This document shows, one piece after another, positions 36,139 to 46,548 of a DNA stretch of 64,000 nucleotides; within the stretch, counting starts at the first letter, position 1; each line of letters starts with the position of its first letter. Origin of the DNA: UBA8949 sp942493365. GTDB taxonomy: Bacteria > Bacillota > Clostridia > Saccharofermentanales > UBA5734. Location of the stretch: positions 1,302,001 through 1,366,000 of the forward strand of contig OW818697.1 in assembly GCA_942493365.1 (NCBI GenBank), in the 5' to 3' direction. A model generated the notes under the pieces. It ran no database searches. It was not told the DNA's origin and was given only the letters and a program-made list of their open reading frames with translations. The translations under genes were made by a program, and so were the position numbers.

Positions 36139-39100
36139 ATGCAATCAACGATTGTCGATTTTATCCATCACCTGGTGTCCGACCCGGCCATACGCCAGAC
36201 TGCGAACGGCCTCAACGGTCTGGTGACCGGCATGACCGTCAATCGCGACGGTCTGGTCGTGCTGGATTTTTTGCTCGAACGGCCCTGTCCGGCCGAACTG
36301 CTTTGTCAGCTGGAGACGGCTTTGGAAGCTGCCATTCCGGCGACCGAGGTCATCGTCCGTCAGCGCTTCGGCGACAACCTGAACGCCCAGCAAAGCTGCC
36401 AGTACGCGGCAACGCTCCAGCCGTGGCTGCTGCGCCATCTCTGGAAAAAGGACGCCTTTGCCTCGTCTATGCTCGGGCAGGCCGAATTCAGCTGTGAGAA
36501 CAGCCAAGTCCGGATCAGTCTGCACGAGACCTGCTGCGCCATTCTCGACTTGCAAATACAATACCTGAACAATCTGTTTAATGAAAATATCGCCGGACGC
36601 GCCACCTTTGTCCTGCAGGCCGGCAATGCTGATATGGCCGCCTATACCCGCAAAATGAACGACGGTCACCATGAAAAGGCCAACCAGTTCCGCTCGCCCA
36701 GCGCCGACTCGGCAGCGGGCAGCGCGCCCGTACCGATGCCACCATCGCCGCGGGTCATCGCGCCGACGGCCGGGCGGCGTTCGACCGAGCCCAATCCTTT
36801 TCGCCGCCAGCCCAAGGCTGAAGGGGTCATTTGGGGCAAAATCCGAACCGAGCTGACCACAACGCCAATCGCCAGCATCAACAGCGAAGCCGGCCTGGTG
36901 CAGATGGAAGGCGAGGTCTTCAACCTGGAGGCGCGCTCGGTCAGCAGCGGGACGCGGATTTTGGTCAAGTTCGGTCTGACCGATCTGGAAAATTCGATTA
37001 ACTGTATTTTATTTGTCAAGCCGGAAGAACGCGAGTCAATTGAAAACAGCCTCAAAGATGCCTGGATCCGCGTCAATGCCGAAATCAGCTTTGATTCGCA
37101 GTTCGCCAAGGACCTGCAGGCGCGCATTGTCGGCGTGCAGGCAGCCTTTCGCGCGCCGGGCCGCGAAGATAAGGCCAAGCTCAAGCGCATTGAGCTGCAC
37201 GCCCACACCAAAATGAGCACCAAGGACTCGGTTTGCGAGGCGTCCGACCTTGTCCGTCTCGCGGTCGAATTCGGCCAGCCGGCGGTGGCGGTGACCGACC
37301 ATGGCGTCGTGCAGGCCTTCCCAGATGTTGCAGCTGCTGGCCTGGCATTCAAAAGTAAGGGCTTCGATATCAAAATCATTTACGGCATGGAAGGGTATCT
37401 GGTCGACGACGGACCGACCGTGGCCTGGCTGGCGGACCAAGCCAGCCTTGCGGAAGGTTTTGTAGCCGTTGATGTTGAAACGACCGGCCTCGACCCTGCT
37501 GTCGACCGCGTTATTGAAGTGGCGGCGGTCTGGTTCAAACCCGATGGCGCAGGCGGATTCACGCCGGATCGGTCGCTGGTTACGCTGGTCAATCCCGGCA
37601 TTCCGGTCACCCCCAAATCGACCGAACTGACCGGCATCAGCACCGCCATGCTCAAGGACGCGCCCCAACCGCTGGACGTCATGGAACAGTTGGTCGATTT
37701 CATCGGCAACCGGCCGGTCGTGGCGCACAACGCCTTTTTTGATCTGGGCTTTCTGCGTTATGAGGGTTTCCGCACGCGTCAGGAAAACGACCCGCGCCTC
37801 AAGTTCAACCCGCCGCTGGTCGACACGCTGGCGCTGGCGCGGGCCATGTTGCCCGATCTGCCCAACCACAAACTGAACACGGTTGCCGAACACCTGCGCA
37901 TCAAGCTGGACAACCATCATCGGGCCGGTGCCGATGCCGAGGCCTGCGGCATGATCTTTGTCAGCCTGCTGGCGCGAAGCGGCGCGACCACCCTGGTCGA
38001 GCTGAACCAGCAACTGGGCCATCAAACAGACGCGGATATTCTCGAACACAAAAAAACTGTCAATCATGTGATTTTGCTGGCCAAGGATCCGGTCGGACTC
38101 TACAACCTCTACCGGTTGGTGTCCATCTCGCACACCCGCTATTTTCATTCGCGCCCGCGCATCCCGCGCAGCGTGCTGCAGTATTTCCGCGCCGGCCTGA
38201 CCTTGGGCAGCGCCTGCGAAATCGGTGATGTCTTCCAAGCGATCGTCAAGCTGTACCGCGAATCCAAAAACGACCTCGAGACGGCGGCGGACAGCCTGAA
38301 AGACCCCAAACTGGTCAGTCTGGCGCGCTTTTACGATTATCTTGAAATCCAGCCGACGACCAACAACGCGTTCTATCTGCGTGACGCCGACAGCGGCATG
38401 ACCAGCATCGAGGACTTGCGCAACCTCAACCGCTTGGTGCTGCGCCTCGGCAAGCAGCTACGGAAACCGGTCTGCGCCACCGGTGACGTTCACTTTCTTG
38501 AAAAGCGCCACGCCGAATTCCGGCGCATCCTGATGACCGACATGGGCTACAGCGATGCCAGCGACCAGGCCGAGCTCTATTTCCGCACCACCGAGGAAAT
38601 GCTGGAGGAATTCGCCTACCTGGGCGAGGCTGCGGCGCGCGAGGTGGTCATCGACGGCCCGGCCGCTGTCGCCGCGCAGATCAGCGCCGGTCTCAAGCCC
38701 TTCCCCGACGGCTCGTTCCCACCGATCATCGCCTCGGCCGCCGACGAAGTGCGCAAGCTGACCTGGGACACGGCCCAGGCCGTCTACGGCCGCGACGGCG
38801 AACTGCCGCCGATTATCCACCAGCGCCTCGACCGCGAATTGGGCTCAATCATCGACAACGGCTTTGCCGTCATGTACTACATCGCCCAGCGGCTGGTCAA
38901 AAAGTCCAACGACGACGGCTACATCGTCGGTTCGCGTGGCTCGGTCGGGTCGTCGCTGGTTGCCACGCTGTGTGGCATTTCCGAGGTCAACCCGATGCCG
39001 CCGCACTACATCTGTCCGCAATGCCATTTCAGCGCATTTGATGAATCGGGCGAATACGGCTCGGGCTACGATCTACCGGACAAAGCCTGTCCGACCTGCG

Positions 39101-40648
39101 GCACGCCGCTGGGACGGGAAGGGCAGGACATCCCCTTCGAGACCTTCCTTGGCTTTGACGGCGACAAACAGCCGGATATCGACTTGAACTTTTCAGGTGA
39201 ATATCAGGCGGCGGCACATAAATTCATCGAAGACATGTTCGGTTCAAGCCATACTTTCAGAGCAGGAACGATCAGCGGTTATGCGGAAAAAAATGCGATT
39301 TCGATGGTTTTGAAATATTTCGAGGCGAAAGAGAAACCTGTGACAAGAGCTGAGACACTGCGTCTGGCAAAAGGGCTCATCGGTGTGAAACGTACTACCG
39401 GACAGCACCCGGGCGGCATTGTCGTTGTTCCAAAAGAAAGGGAGATCTATGATTTCTCGCCTGTCCAATGTCCTGCGGACAAGACCGAAAACGGCATTAT
39501 AACAACACACTTCGATTTCAACTCTTTACATGACACGATTTTGAAACTCGATATCCTTGGCCATGATGACCCCACTATGCTTAAAGTGCTGGGCGACATG
39601 ACAGGGGTCGATATCCGGACAATACCCATCCCTGACGATGAAGTCATGAAATTATTCAAATCAGGAGAACCTTTGAAAATGAATAATCACAGCAGCATTG
39701 ACTGCGGCACTTTAGGACTTCCCGAACTTGGGACTTTCATGGCCAGAGGCATGATAAAAGACACAAAACCTTCCAGATTCTACGATCTTGTACAGTTGAT
39801 GGGACTGTCACACGGGACTGATGTATGGAAGGGAAACGCCCAGGATCTGATACGGAGCGGAACTTGCAATGTTTCGCAGGTAATAGGATGTCGTGACAGC
39901 ATTATGACTAGTCTTGTGCATTGGGGGCTTCCGCCTAAATCCGCTTTTTCGATAATGGAGAAGGTCAGGAAGGGGAAAGGGCTCACTGAAGACGAAGAGA
40001 ACCTGATGATCGAGAAAGGTGTTCCCGAATGGTACATCGAATCGTGCAAGAAAATAAAATACATGTTTCCTAAGGCTCACGCTGCGGCTTATTCGATATC
40101 GGCATTGCGCATCGCCTGGTTCAAGGTATATCGGAAAGCCGAATATTATTGCGCATTCTTCACTGTCAGAGCCGACGAGTTCGACTCACGGATAATGTGC
40201 CAGGGGTTCGAGACGGTCAAACATTTTCGTGACAAACTATATCAAAGTTTCCGTGAAAAGAATAAAATAAGTATTAAGTTGAATGGCAAAGAAGAGGAAT
40301 TTTCACCTGACAAGGCGCAGAAAATGTATTATATTCTCGAGCTGATCGAAGAGATGTACTACAGGGGGATCGAATTTCTACCCGTAGACATCTATCAGTC
40401 CGATGCGTCGCATTTCATCAAGGTGTCAGAGACGCCAGATAAGACCGCCGTTGAATACGCTTCCCGTCACTGAGTGCTGCGATTGCCGAGAACATAGTAC
40501 TTGCGTTGATGGCGTCTTCAAATCGCGCGACGAGCTGATGCGCCGCGCCGGTATCGGCCAGGCGGCCGTTGAAACGCTGGCTGAGGCCAATTGCCTGAGC
40601 GGACTGCCGGCCACCTCACAGATCGATATGTTTGAATTGCTGGGTTAA
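36139..40648 (+). CDS. polC: DNA polymerase III PolC-type alpha subunit, mosaic and frameshifted at the 3' end
   Basis: Gram-positive replicative polymerase with built-in proofreading. Order seen: N-terminal domain, OB-fold and start of PHP (IELHAHTKMSTKDSVCEASD), DEDD exonuclease (FVAVDVETTGLDP), rest of PHP, zinc-type cysteines (CPQCHF, CPTCG), and polymerase core with QPDIDLNFSGEYQ. The main frame runs to 40473. Around 40430-40510 the match to PolC jumps frame three times (PPLNTLP, then SAAIAENIVLA, then DGVFKSRDELMRRAGIGQ) before ending at 40648. From about 39217 codon use turns AT-rich with many ATA and AGA codons. The coordinates cover the restored gene. Confidence 0.88.
39217..40430 (+). 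other. Compositionally foreign segment inside polC
   Basis: The AT content and codons change abruptly after the FSGEYQ region. By hand count about 7 of 17 Arg codons are AGA/AGG and ATA is frequent, while preceding polC uses CGN and ATC. The encoded protein still aligns to PolC motifs (RTTGQHPGGIVVVP, FDFNSLHDTILKLDILGHDD, LSHGTDVW). The left edge is in frame; the right edge has three indels. Confidence 0.65.
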
Positions 40649-40693
40649 ATAATTCGATAGAACGAATAATTAATGAAAGGAGGTCAGCCATCG

Positions 40694-42967
40694 GTGTTTT
40701 GCCGAATCGCCCTGCGCGAATCAACCCGCGCCTTTGATCGTGAATACACCTATGCCATACCGGCTGACCTCGTCGACCGCGTGGCGGTCGGCAGCCTGGT
40801 GCGTGTGCCCTTCGGCAACGGCAATCGCAGCACCGAGGCCTATGTGACCGCGCTGATGATTCAAACCGATTCTGACTTCTACATCAAGCCAATCAGCGAA
40901 CTGTTGTCTGACCGACCGGTGCTGCTGCCCGAGCAGCTTCGTCTGGCGGCGCAGATGCGCGGCCGCTATCTGTGCACCAGCGGCGACGCATTGAAATGCA
41001 TGGTGCCGTCGGCGGTAACCAGCGTCAAGGACAAGACGATTCGCCTGGCCGAGCTGAGCGATCCGGATGAAGCGGCCCAGCGGCTGGCCGACGGCGAAAT
41101 CGACCGCGTCGGCCACATCCGGGTGGTCGAGCTGTTGCTGGAGTGCGGCAACGCGCCATTACCAGAGATCATGCACGCCTGCCAGGTCAGCCGCGCGGTC
41201 CTGACCACGCTGGAGAAGAAACAGCTGATCCGCATCTATTTGCAGGAGACGCGGCGTGAGTTGCCGGGTGAAGACGACTATACACCGGTCGAACCCTGGC
41301 CGCCGTCGCCCGACCAGGCCAAGGCCATCGGCGCGATTTGCACAGCGCTTAATGCCAGCGAACAGGCGAGCAGCAGCGGCTTCTTCGAGCACCTTTTGTT
41401 CGGCGTGACGGGCAGCGGCAAGACCGAGGTCTATCTGCAAAGCGCTCGCATCGCCGCCGATCAGGGCCGCGGCGTGATCATTCTGGTCCCGGAAATTGCC
41501 CTGACACCGCAGATGATCGGCCGCATCCGCTCGCGCTTCGGCAGCGGCGTGGCCGTACTGCACAGCCGCCTGACGCCGTCCGAACGCTACGAGCAATGGC
41601 AGCGCATCATGCGGCAGGAGGTCCAGGTTGTGGTCGGCGCCCGCTCGGCGATTTTCGCGCCGCTGGCCAACATCGGCCTGATCGTCATCGACGAAGAACA
41701 AGAAACCTCCTACAAGTCGGAAACCCACCCGCGCTACCACGCCCGCGACATCGCCCGCCTGCGCGCCCGCGACAGCGGCGCCGTGCTGGTGCTGGGCTCA
41801 GCTACACCCTCAATCGAAAGCTACCACCGCACCGAGAGCGGTCAGTCAATTCTACTGACCCTGCGCGAGCGGGTCGGCAGCGCTGAGCTGGCAACTGCCG
41901 AGATTGTCGATATGCGCGAGGAACTGGCCAGCGGCAACCGCAGCGTTTTCAGCCGCAAGCTGGCCGGAGCCATGCGCTCGGCTTTCGCGGCCGGACACCA
42001 GGCCATGATCCTGATCAACCGCCGCGGCTATGCCGGGTTTGTCCTCTGCCGTGCCTGCGGCCTGGTCGTCAAATGCCGGTCCTGCAGCGTTTCGCTGACC
42101 AGTCATATCAATGCGCATGCGCCGCCGGGACAGCCGGCTGCCAATCTGATGATCTGTCATTATTGCGGTCGCGTCAGCAAACAGCCTGCGCTCTGCCCGG
42201 TCTGCGGCAGCAAGCGCATCGGCCGATTTGGCGCCGGCACGCAGCAGGTTGAAGAACAGTTTAACCTTGAATTTGCGCCGCGGCGCGCACTGCGCATGGA
42301 TCAGGACACCACCGCCGGCCGGACTTCGCACGCCCAACTGCTGGATCAGTTCGCCGCCGGCGCGGCTGACGTTCTGATCGGTACGCAGATGATCGCCAAA
42401 GGGCACGACTTTCCCAACGTCACCGTGGCCGGCATCCTGTCCGCTGACCTGATGCTGGGGGTGGCCGATTTTCGGGCCTCCGAACGCGCCTTCCAGCTGA
42501 TGACGCAGGCCGCCGGCCGCGCCGGCCGCGGCAAGGACGCCGGCCAGGTCATTATCCAGGCTTACAACATCGACGATTATGCCGTTCGCTTTGCCGCGGC
42601 GCAGGATTATCCGAGCTTTTACCAACAGGAAATCGCCTTCCGCCGGGCGATGCATTACCCGCCTTTTGGCAGCATCTGCAGCATCACGCTGTCGGCGGTT
42701 GAAGAGCACATGGCGCGTGAGAAGGCCGAGCATTTGCATGAAGCGCTGCGGACCAGGCACCAGAACGAGCCGGACTTCGCTGCCGTTGAACTGCTCGACG
42801 CGGCCCGAGCCCCGCTGTTCCGCATCAAAGATCGTTTTCGCTGGCGCCTGATCCTCAAAGGCCCTGATCCGGTCACTTTGGCCAACTTTCTCATGCCGGT
42901 GACCGACCGCTTTGACTTTGCCAAAGTGGCCGTCGCCTTGGATATTGATCCCTATCAGATGCTGTAA
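40694..42967 (+). CDS. priA: Primosomal protein N' (replication restart helicase PriA)
   Basis: 3'-5' DNA helicase that reloads the replisome at stalled forks. Walker A GVTGSGKTEVYLQ, Walker B IDEEQE, ARYHARDIA block, and eight zinc-binding cysteines (CRACG, CRSC, CHYCG, CPVCGS). The 757-residue form starts at GTG 40694, because AAAGGAGGT at 40675-40683 is an ideal ribosome-binding site for it; the ATG at 40673 overlaps that site and is unlikely to be used. Confidence 0.95.
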   Translation: MFCRIALRESTRAFDREYTYAIPADLVDRVAVGSLVRVPFGNGNRSTEAYVTALMIQTDSDFYIKPISELLSDRPVLLPEQLRLAAQMRGRYLCTSGDALKCMVPSAVTSVKDKTIRLAELSDPDEAAQRLADGEIDRVGHIRVVELLLECGNAPLPEIMHACQVSRAVLTTLEKKQLIRIYLQETRRELPGEDDYTPVEPWPPSPDQAKAIGAICTALNASEQASSSGFFEHLLFGVTGSGKTEVYLQSARIAADQGRGVIILVPEIALTPQMIGRIRSRFGSGVAVLHSRLTPSERYEQWQRIMRQEVQVVVGARSAIFAPLANIGLIVIDEEQETSYKSETHPRYHARDIARLRARDSGAVLVLGSATPSIESYHRTESGQSILLTLRERVGSAELATAEIVDMREELASGNRSVFSRKLAGAMRSAFAAGHQAMILINRRGYAGFVLCRACGLVVKCRSCSVSLTSHINAHAPPGQPAANLMICHYCGRVSKQPALCPVCGSKRIGRFGAGTQQVEEQFNLEFAPRRALRMDQDTTAGRTSHAQLLDQFAAGAADVLIGTQMIAKGHDFPNVTVAGILSADLMLGVADFRASERAFQLMTQAAGRAGRGKDAGQVIIQAYNIDDYAVRFAAAQDYPSFYQQEIAFRRAMHYPPFGSICSITLSAVEEHMAREKAEHLHEALRTRHQNEPDFAAVELLDAARAPLFRIKDRFRWRLILKGPDPVTLANFLMPVTDRFDFAKVAVALDIDPYQML

Positions 42968-42969
42968 TC

Positions 42970-42978
42970 TGGTATAAT
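42970..42978 (+). promoter_or_regulatory. Extended -10 promoter before def
   Basis: TGGTATAAT is a TGN-extended -10 box just after the priA stop and 50 bases before def. No clear -35. Confidence 0.5.
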
Positions 42979-43027
42979 TGCAGCAGATCACAAAAACAGC
43001 CGACCTTATGCGGTCGCGAAAGGACTG

Positions 43028-43495
43028 ATGAACATGGCGTTGCGCCAAATAATCAAAGACGGCGATGAAACGCTACGCAAGACCTGCCGGGAGATCACCA
43101 CGTTTGACGATCGCCTGCAGGCCTTGATCGACGACATGCTGCAAACGATGTATGCCAACAACGGTGTCGGTCTGGCCGCGTCGCAAGTTGGCGTGCTGCG
43201 CCGTCTGTTCGTCGCCGATATCAAGGATGGCGAGGAGCCCTTCGTCGCCATCAACCCGCGCATTGTCGCGGTCGAGGGCACCCAGACCGGCAACGAAGGC
43301 TGCCTGTCCATCCCCGGTAAATGGGGCGAAGTCGACCGTCCGGCCAAACTGACGCTGGAAGCCCTGGATCGCCATGGCAACCCCTTCACGCTGGAGGCCG
43401 AAGATTATCTGGCCGTTTGCATCTGCCACGAAAATGACCATCTGGACGGGATCCTCTTTAAGGATAAGGTCAAAGGAGAATTATTTTCGGAATGA
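43028..43495 (+). CDS. def: Peptide deformylase
   Basis: Metalloenzyme removing the formyl group from new proteins. All three motifs are present: GVGLAASQVG, EGCLSIPG and CHENDHLDG, supplying the Cys and two His metal ligands plus catalytic Glu. The 155-residue length is normal. ATG 43028 follows AAAGGA; ATG 43034 is two codons in. It overlaps fmt by 4 bases, the usual functional pair. Confidence 0.96.
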   Translation: MNMALRQIIKDGDETLRKTCREITTFDDRLQALIDDMLQTMYANNGVGLAASQVGVLRRLFVADIKDGEEPFVAINPRIVAVEGTQTGNEGCLSIPGKWGEVDRPAKLTLEALDRHGNPFTLEAEDYLAVCICHENDHLDGILFKDKVKGELFSE

Positions 43496-44451
43496 AGCCG
43501 CGCATTGTTTACATGGGCACACCGGAATTTGCCGTGCCGGCGCTGCAAAAACTGCTGGACGATGGATATCCGGTCGTCGGGGTGGTTTGCCAGCCCGATC
43601 GGCCGCAAGGCCGGCACATGACGCTGACGGCGCCGCCGGTCAAGCAATTGGCGCTGACCTATAACCTGCCGGTGCTGCAGCCCGAGAAAGTGCGTCCGCC
43701 GGCCTTCGAAGCCGAGCTGCGCAGTTTGCGGCCCGAGCTGATCGTCACCGCCGCCTATGGACGACTGTTGCCCGCCAACATTCTGGCCGTGCCGCCGCTG
43801 GGCTGTCTGAATATTCACGCCTCGTTGCTGCCGGCCTATCGCGGCGCGGCGCCGATCCAATGGTGCATCATCCGCGGCGAAAGCGAGGCGGGCGTGACCA
43901 TCATGCTGATGGATGAGGGCATGGATACCGGTGATATCCTGCTCCAGCGCCGCGTCGCGGTCAGTGATGACATGGATGCCGGCCAACTGAGCGATGTTCT
44001 GTCGGCGCTGGGCGCTGAAATGTTACCCGCCGCCATTGCCGGCTTTTTGGACGGCAGTCTCAAGCCGATTGCCCAAGATTCGGCCCTCGCGACCACGATC
44101 ACGACCATGACGCGTGATTCCGGGCAGATTGACTGGTCGGCCTCGGCAGGCGCGATTCATAACCTGATCCGCGGCACCAATCCCTGGCCCGGTGCCTTTT
44201 CCTGCTGCGACGGGCGTCGGATCAAGATCCACAAATCGCAGGTCAGCCAGGATCCGGATACTCTGTCAGCCGGCGTGGGTCTGAAACCTGGCACCATCTG
44301 TCTGTGCAGCAACGCCGCCATCAGCGTGGTCTGCGGCGAGGGGGTCCTCGATCTCCTGGAAATCCAGGCAGCTTCTGGTAAACGGCTCTACTGCAGCGAA
44401 TGCGCGCATAATTATCGTTTGGGACAATTCTTTGGAGGTGATGAACAATGA
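43492..44451 (+). CDS. fmt: Methionyl-tRNA formyltransferase
   Basis: Formylates initiator Met-tRNA using 10-formyl-THF. IVYMGTPEFAVPALQKL at the start, HASLLPAYRGAAPIQWCI with catalytic Asn/His/Asp region (NIHASLLP, EGMDTGDIL), and a C-terminal OB domain. 319 residues. Overlaps def upstream and the zinc peptidase downstream by 4 bases each, so translation is coupled. Confidence 0.96.
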   Translation: MKPRIVYMGTPEFAVPALQKLLDDGYPVVGVVCQPDRPQGRHMTLTAPPVKQLALTYNLPVLQPEKVRPPAFEAELRSLRPELIVTAAYGRLLPANILAVPPLGCLNIHASLLPAYRGAAPIQWCIIRGESEAGVTIMLMDEGMDTGDILLQRRVAVSDDMDAGQLSDVLSALGAEMLPAAIAGFLDGSLKPIAQDSALATTITTMTRDSGQIDWSASAGAIHNLIRGTNPWPGAFSCCDGRRIKIHKSQVSQDPDTLSAGVGLKPGTICLCSNAAISVVCGEGVLDLLEIQAASGKRLYCSECAHNYRLGQFFGGDEQ

Positions 44452-45191
44452 ACACGATGATGATACCGGTTGCCTTATTTGATAATGGTGGCTTGAATTC
44501 ATTCTACATCGACCCATATTATTTGATTCTGGTTTTGCCGGCGCTGCTGCTGAGTCTGCTTGCCTCGGCCGGCGTCAAGGGTACCTTCAGCAAATACAGC
44601 AAACTCGGCGCGCTGTCGGGCTATACCGGCCAGACGGCAGCCCGGCGAATTCTGGATGAAAACGGCCTGATGATGGTTCAGATCGCCCGGGTTTCCGGCC
44701 AGCTGACCGATCATTATGACCCCAAGACGCAGACGCTGCGGTTGTCCGATTCGACCTATGAAAGCTCCTCGATCGCCGCCATCGGCGTCGCGGCGCACGA
44801 GGCCGGGCATGCCGTCCAGCACGCTGAAGGCTATTGGCCCAACAAAGTCCGCAGTGTTTTGGTGCCAGTCGCCCAGATCGGTTCATCTTTTGGCCCTTAT
44901 ATGGCCATCTTTGGCATTTTTCTAAATTTTTCCTGGCTGATCTACGCCGGCATCATTTTGTTTTCCGGCGCGGTCCTGTTTTATCTGATCACCCTGCCGG
45001 TTGAGTTCAACGCCAGCCATCGGGCCATCATAATCCTCGGCGACCGCAACATGCTGACCGAACAAGAGCTTAAAGGCGCCAAGAGCGTCCTGCGAGCCGC
45101 GGCGCTGACCTACGTCGCCTCGACGCTAGTCGCTTTCGCCAGCCTACTGCGACTGATTTTGTTGGCGCGAGGCCGCAATGACCGCAACTAA
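44448..45191 (+). CDS. Neutral zinc metallopeptidase (YugP-like membrane protease)
   Basis: A 247-residue membrane protein of the putative neutral zinc metallopeptidase family. HEAGH in IGVAAHEAGHAVQHA is the zinc motif near residue 125; TM helices flank it (about 22-42, 155-195 and 215-240). The YSGQ-like start region appears as LSGYTGQTAARRIL. Biological substrate is unknown. It stands between fmt and rsmB, its typical clostridial location. Confidence 0.9.
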   Translation: MNTMMIPVALFDNGGLNSFYIDPYYLILVLPALLLSLLASAGVKGTFSKYSKLGALSGYTGQTAARRILDENGLMMVQIARVSGQLTDHYDPKTQTLRLSDSTYESSSIAAIGVAAHEAGHAVQHAEGYWPNKVRSVLVPVAQIGSSFGPYMAIFGIFLNFSWLIYAGIILFSGAVLFYLITLPVEFNASHRAIIILGDRNMLTEQELKGAKSVLRAAALTYVASTLVAFASLLRLILLARGRNDRN

Positions 45192-46545
45192 ACGCCGCGC
45201 CGACAATGCCCGACTGGCGGCGGCCCGGATTCTGCAGGCCGTGCTCGAAGAAGGCGCATACGCCAATCTCAGATCAATCCGCATGCTGGAACAAACCAGC
45301 CTCGACGCGCTCGATCGACGTTTTGCGTCGGCGCTGATTTACGGCACGATCAGCCGTGTTTTTTCAATCGACTGGCTGCTGGCCAAAGTCAGCCACAAGC
45401 CGCTGGCCAGTCTCGACCCCTGGATCAGGACCATCCTGCGCATGGGCGTCTGGCAGATCGTCTGGGCGCGCAGCGTGCCGGACTCGGCCGCCATCGATGA
45501 GTCCGTCCGCCTGGCCAAAGACCTGACCAACCCTGGCGCGGCCGGATTTGTCAACGCGACCCTGCGGCGTCTGGCCGTGGAACCGCACGAACTGCCGGCT
45601 GGCAGCGCTGTTTTTTACAGTTTGCCACCCGAAATTTTCGGCTACCTTAAAAAATGGTACGGCGCGGATGACGCTGAGCTTCTGGGCGAAGCCTTCCTGG
45701 CCGAGACGACCAGCGTGACGGCGCGGGTCAATACCCTGCACACGACACCGAAAAAGCTGACAGAGGAAGTGCTGGCTGCCGGTGGCAGCGCCGAGCCAGG
45801 CCGCTTTTGCCCCGAAGCCCTGCGCCTCGATCTGGGCGGCCACCCGGTTCGCGGCCTGTTGCCCTGGCTGAACGGTGAGCTGTCGATCCAGGATGAAGCC
45901 GCCATGCTGGTCGGGCACGCGGCCAGCCCGCAGCCGGGGCAGACGATCATTGATCTGTGCGCCGCGCCGGGCGGCAAGACCTGCCATCTGGCGGAACTGA
46001 CAGTGGACAGAGCCAGGATACTGGCCTTTGACAGCCACCCGGAACGTCTGAAGTTGGTGGCAGAAAATGCCGTGCGGCTGGGCTTGACGGGCATCGAATG
46101 CCTTGTTGGCGACGCGACCGGCACCGGTATGGATGCGGCGTTGGCGGCTTCAGCGGATTTGGTGCTGGCCGATGTGCCCTGTAGCGGGCTGGGGCTGATG
46201 GCCCGTAAGCCGGAAATCCGCCTCAACATGACGCACGAAAAAATGATTGGGCTCTACCCGCTGCAGGCGGCCATTCTCGATTATGCCGCCACCTTGGTCC
46301 GTCCCGGCGGCACCCTGGTCTACAGCACCTGTACCATCAACCCGGCCGAGAACATCGATCGTATCCAGGCCTTTCTGACCGCGCAGGCCGGCTGTTTCAT
46401 GGCGGACGATCTGACGACCTATTTGCCGCCAGCTTTGCTGCGGCATCCCGACCTGGCCGCCAGCGCCCTCGACGGCTGGATCCAATTGCTGCCGCATCGG
46501 CATGATCTGGACGGCTTTTTCATCGCCCGTCTGCGGAGAACCTGA
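45178..46545 (+). CDS. rsmB: 16S rRNA (cytosine-967-C5)-methyltransferase
   Basis: Methylates C967 of 16S rRNA. N-terminal NusB-like RNA-binding domain (about residues 8-140), then a Rossmann methyltransferase domain with the SAM motif DLCAAPGGKTCHLAEL, motif DVPCSGLGLMARKPEI and catalytic YSTCTINPAEN. 455 residues. Overlaps the zinc peptidase gene by 14 bases. Confidence 0.94.
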   Translation: MTATKRRADNARLAAARILQAVLEEGAYANLRSIRMLEQTSLDALDRRFASALIYGTISRVFSIDWLLAKVSHKPLASLDPWIRTILRMGVWQIVWARSVPDSAAIDESVRLAKDLTNPGAAGFVNATLRRLAVEPHELPAGSAVFYSLPPEIFGYLKKWYGADDAELLGEAFLAETTSVTARVNTLHTTPKKLTEEVLAAGGSAEPGRFCPEALRLDLGGHPVRGLLPWLNGELSIQDEAAMLVGHAASPQPGQTIIDLCAAPGGKTCHLAELTVDRARILAFDSHPERLKLVAENAVRLGLTGIECLVGDATGTGMDAALAASADLVLADVPCSGLGLMARKPEIRLNMTHEKMIGLYPLQAAILDYAATLVRPGGTLVYSTCTINPAENIDRIQAFLTAQAGCFMADDLTTYLPPALLRHPDLAASALDGWIQLLPHRHDLDGFFIARLRRT

Positions 46546-46548
46546 AGC

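Noticed and set aside
40430..40510. Split PolC by intein or intron
   Set aside because: The three frame changes occur within 80 bases with no inserted sequence, so simple indels explain it.
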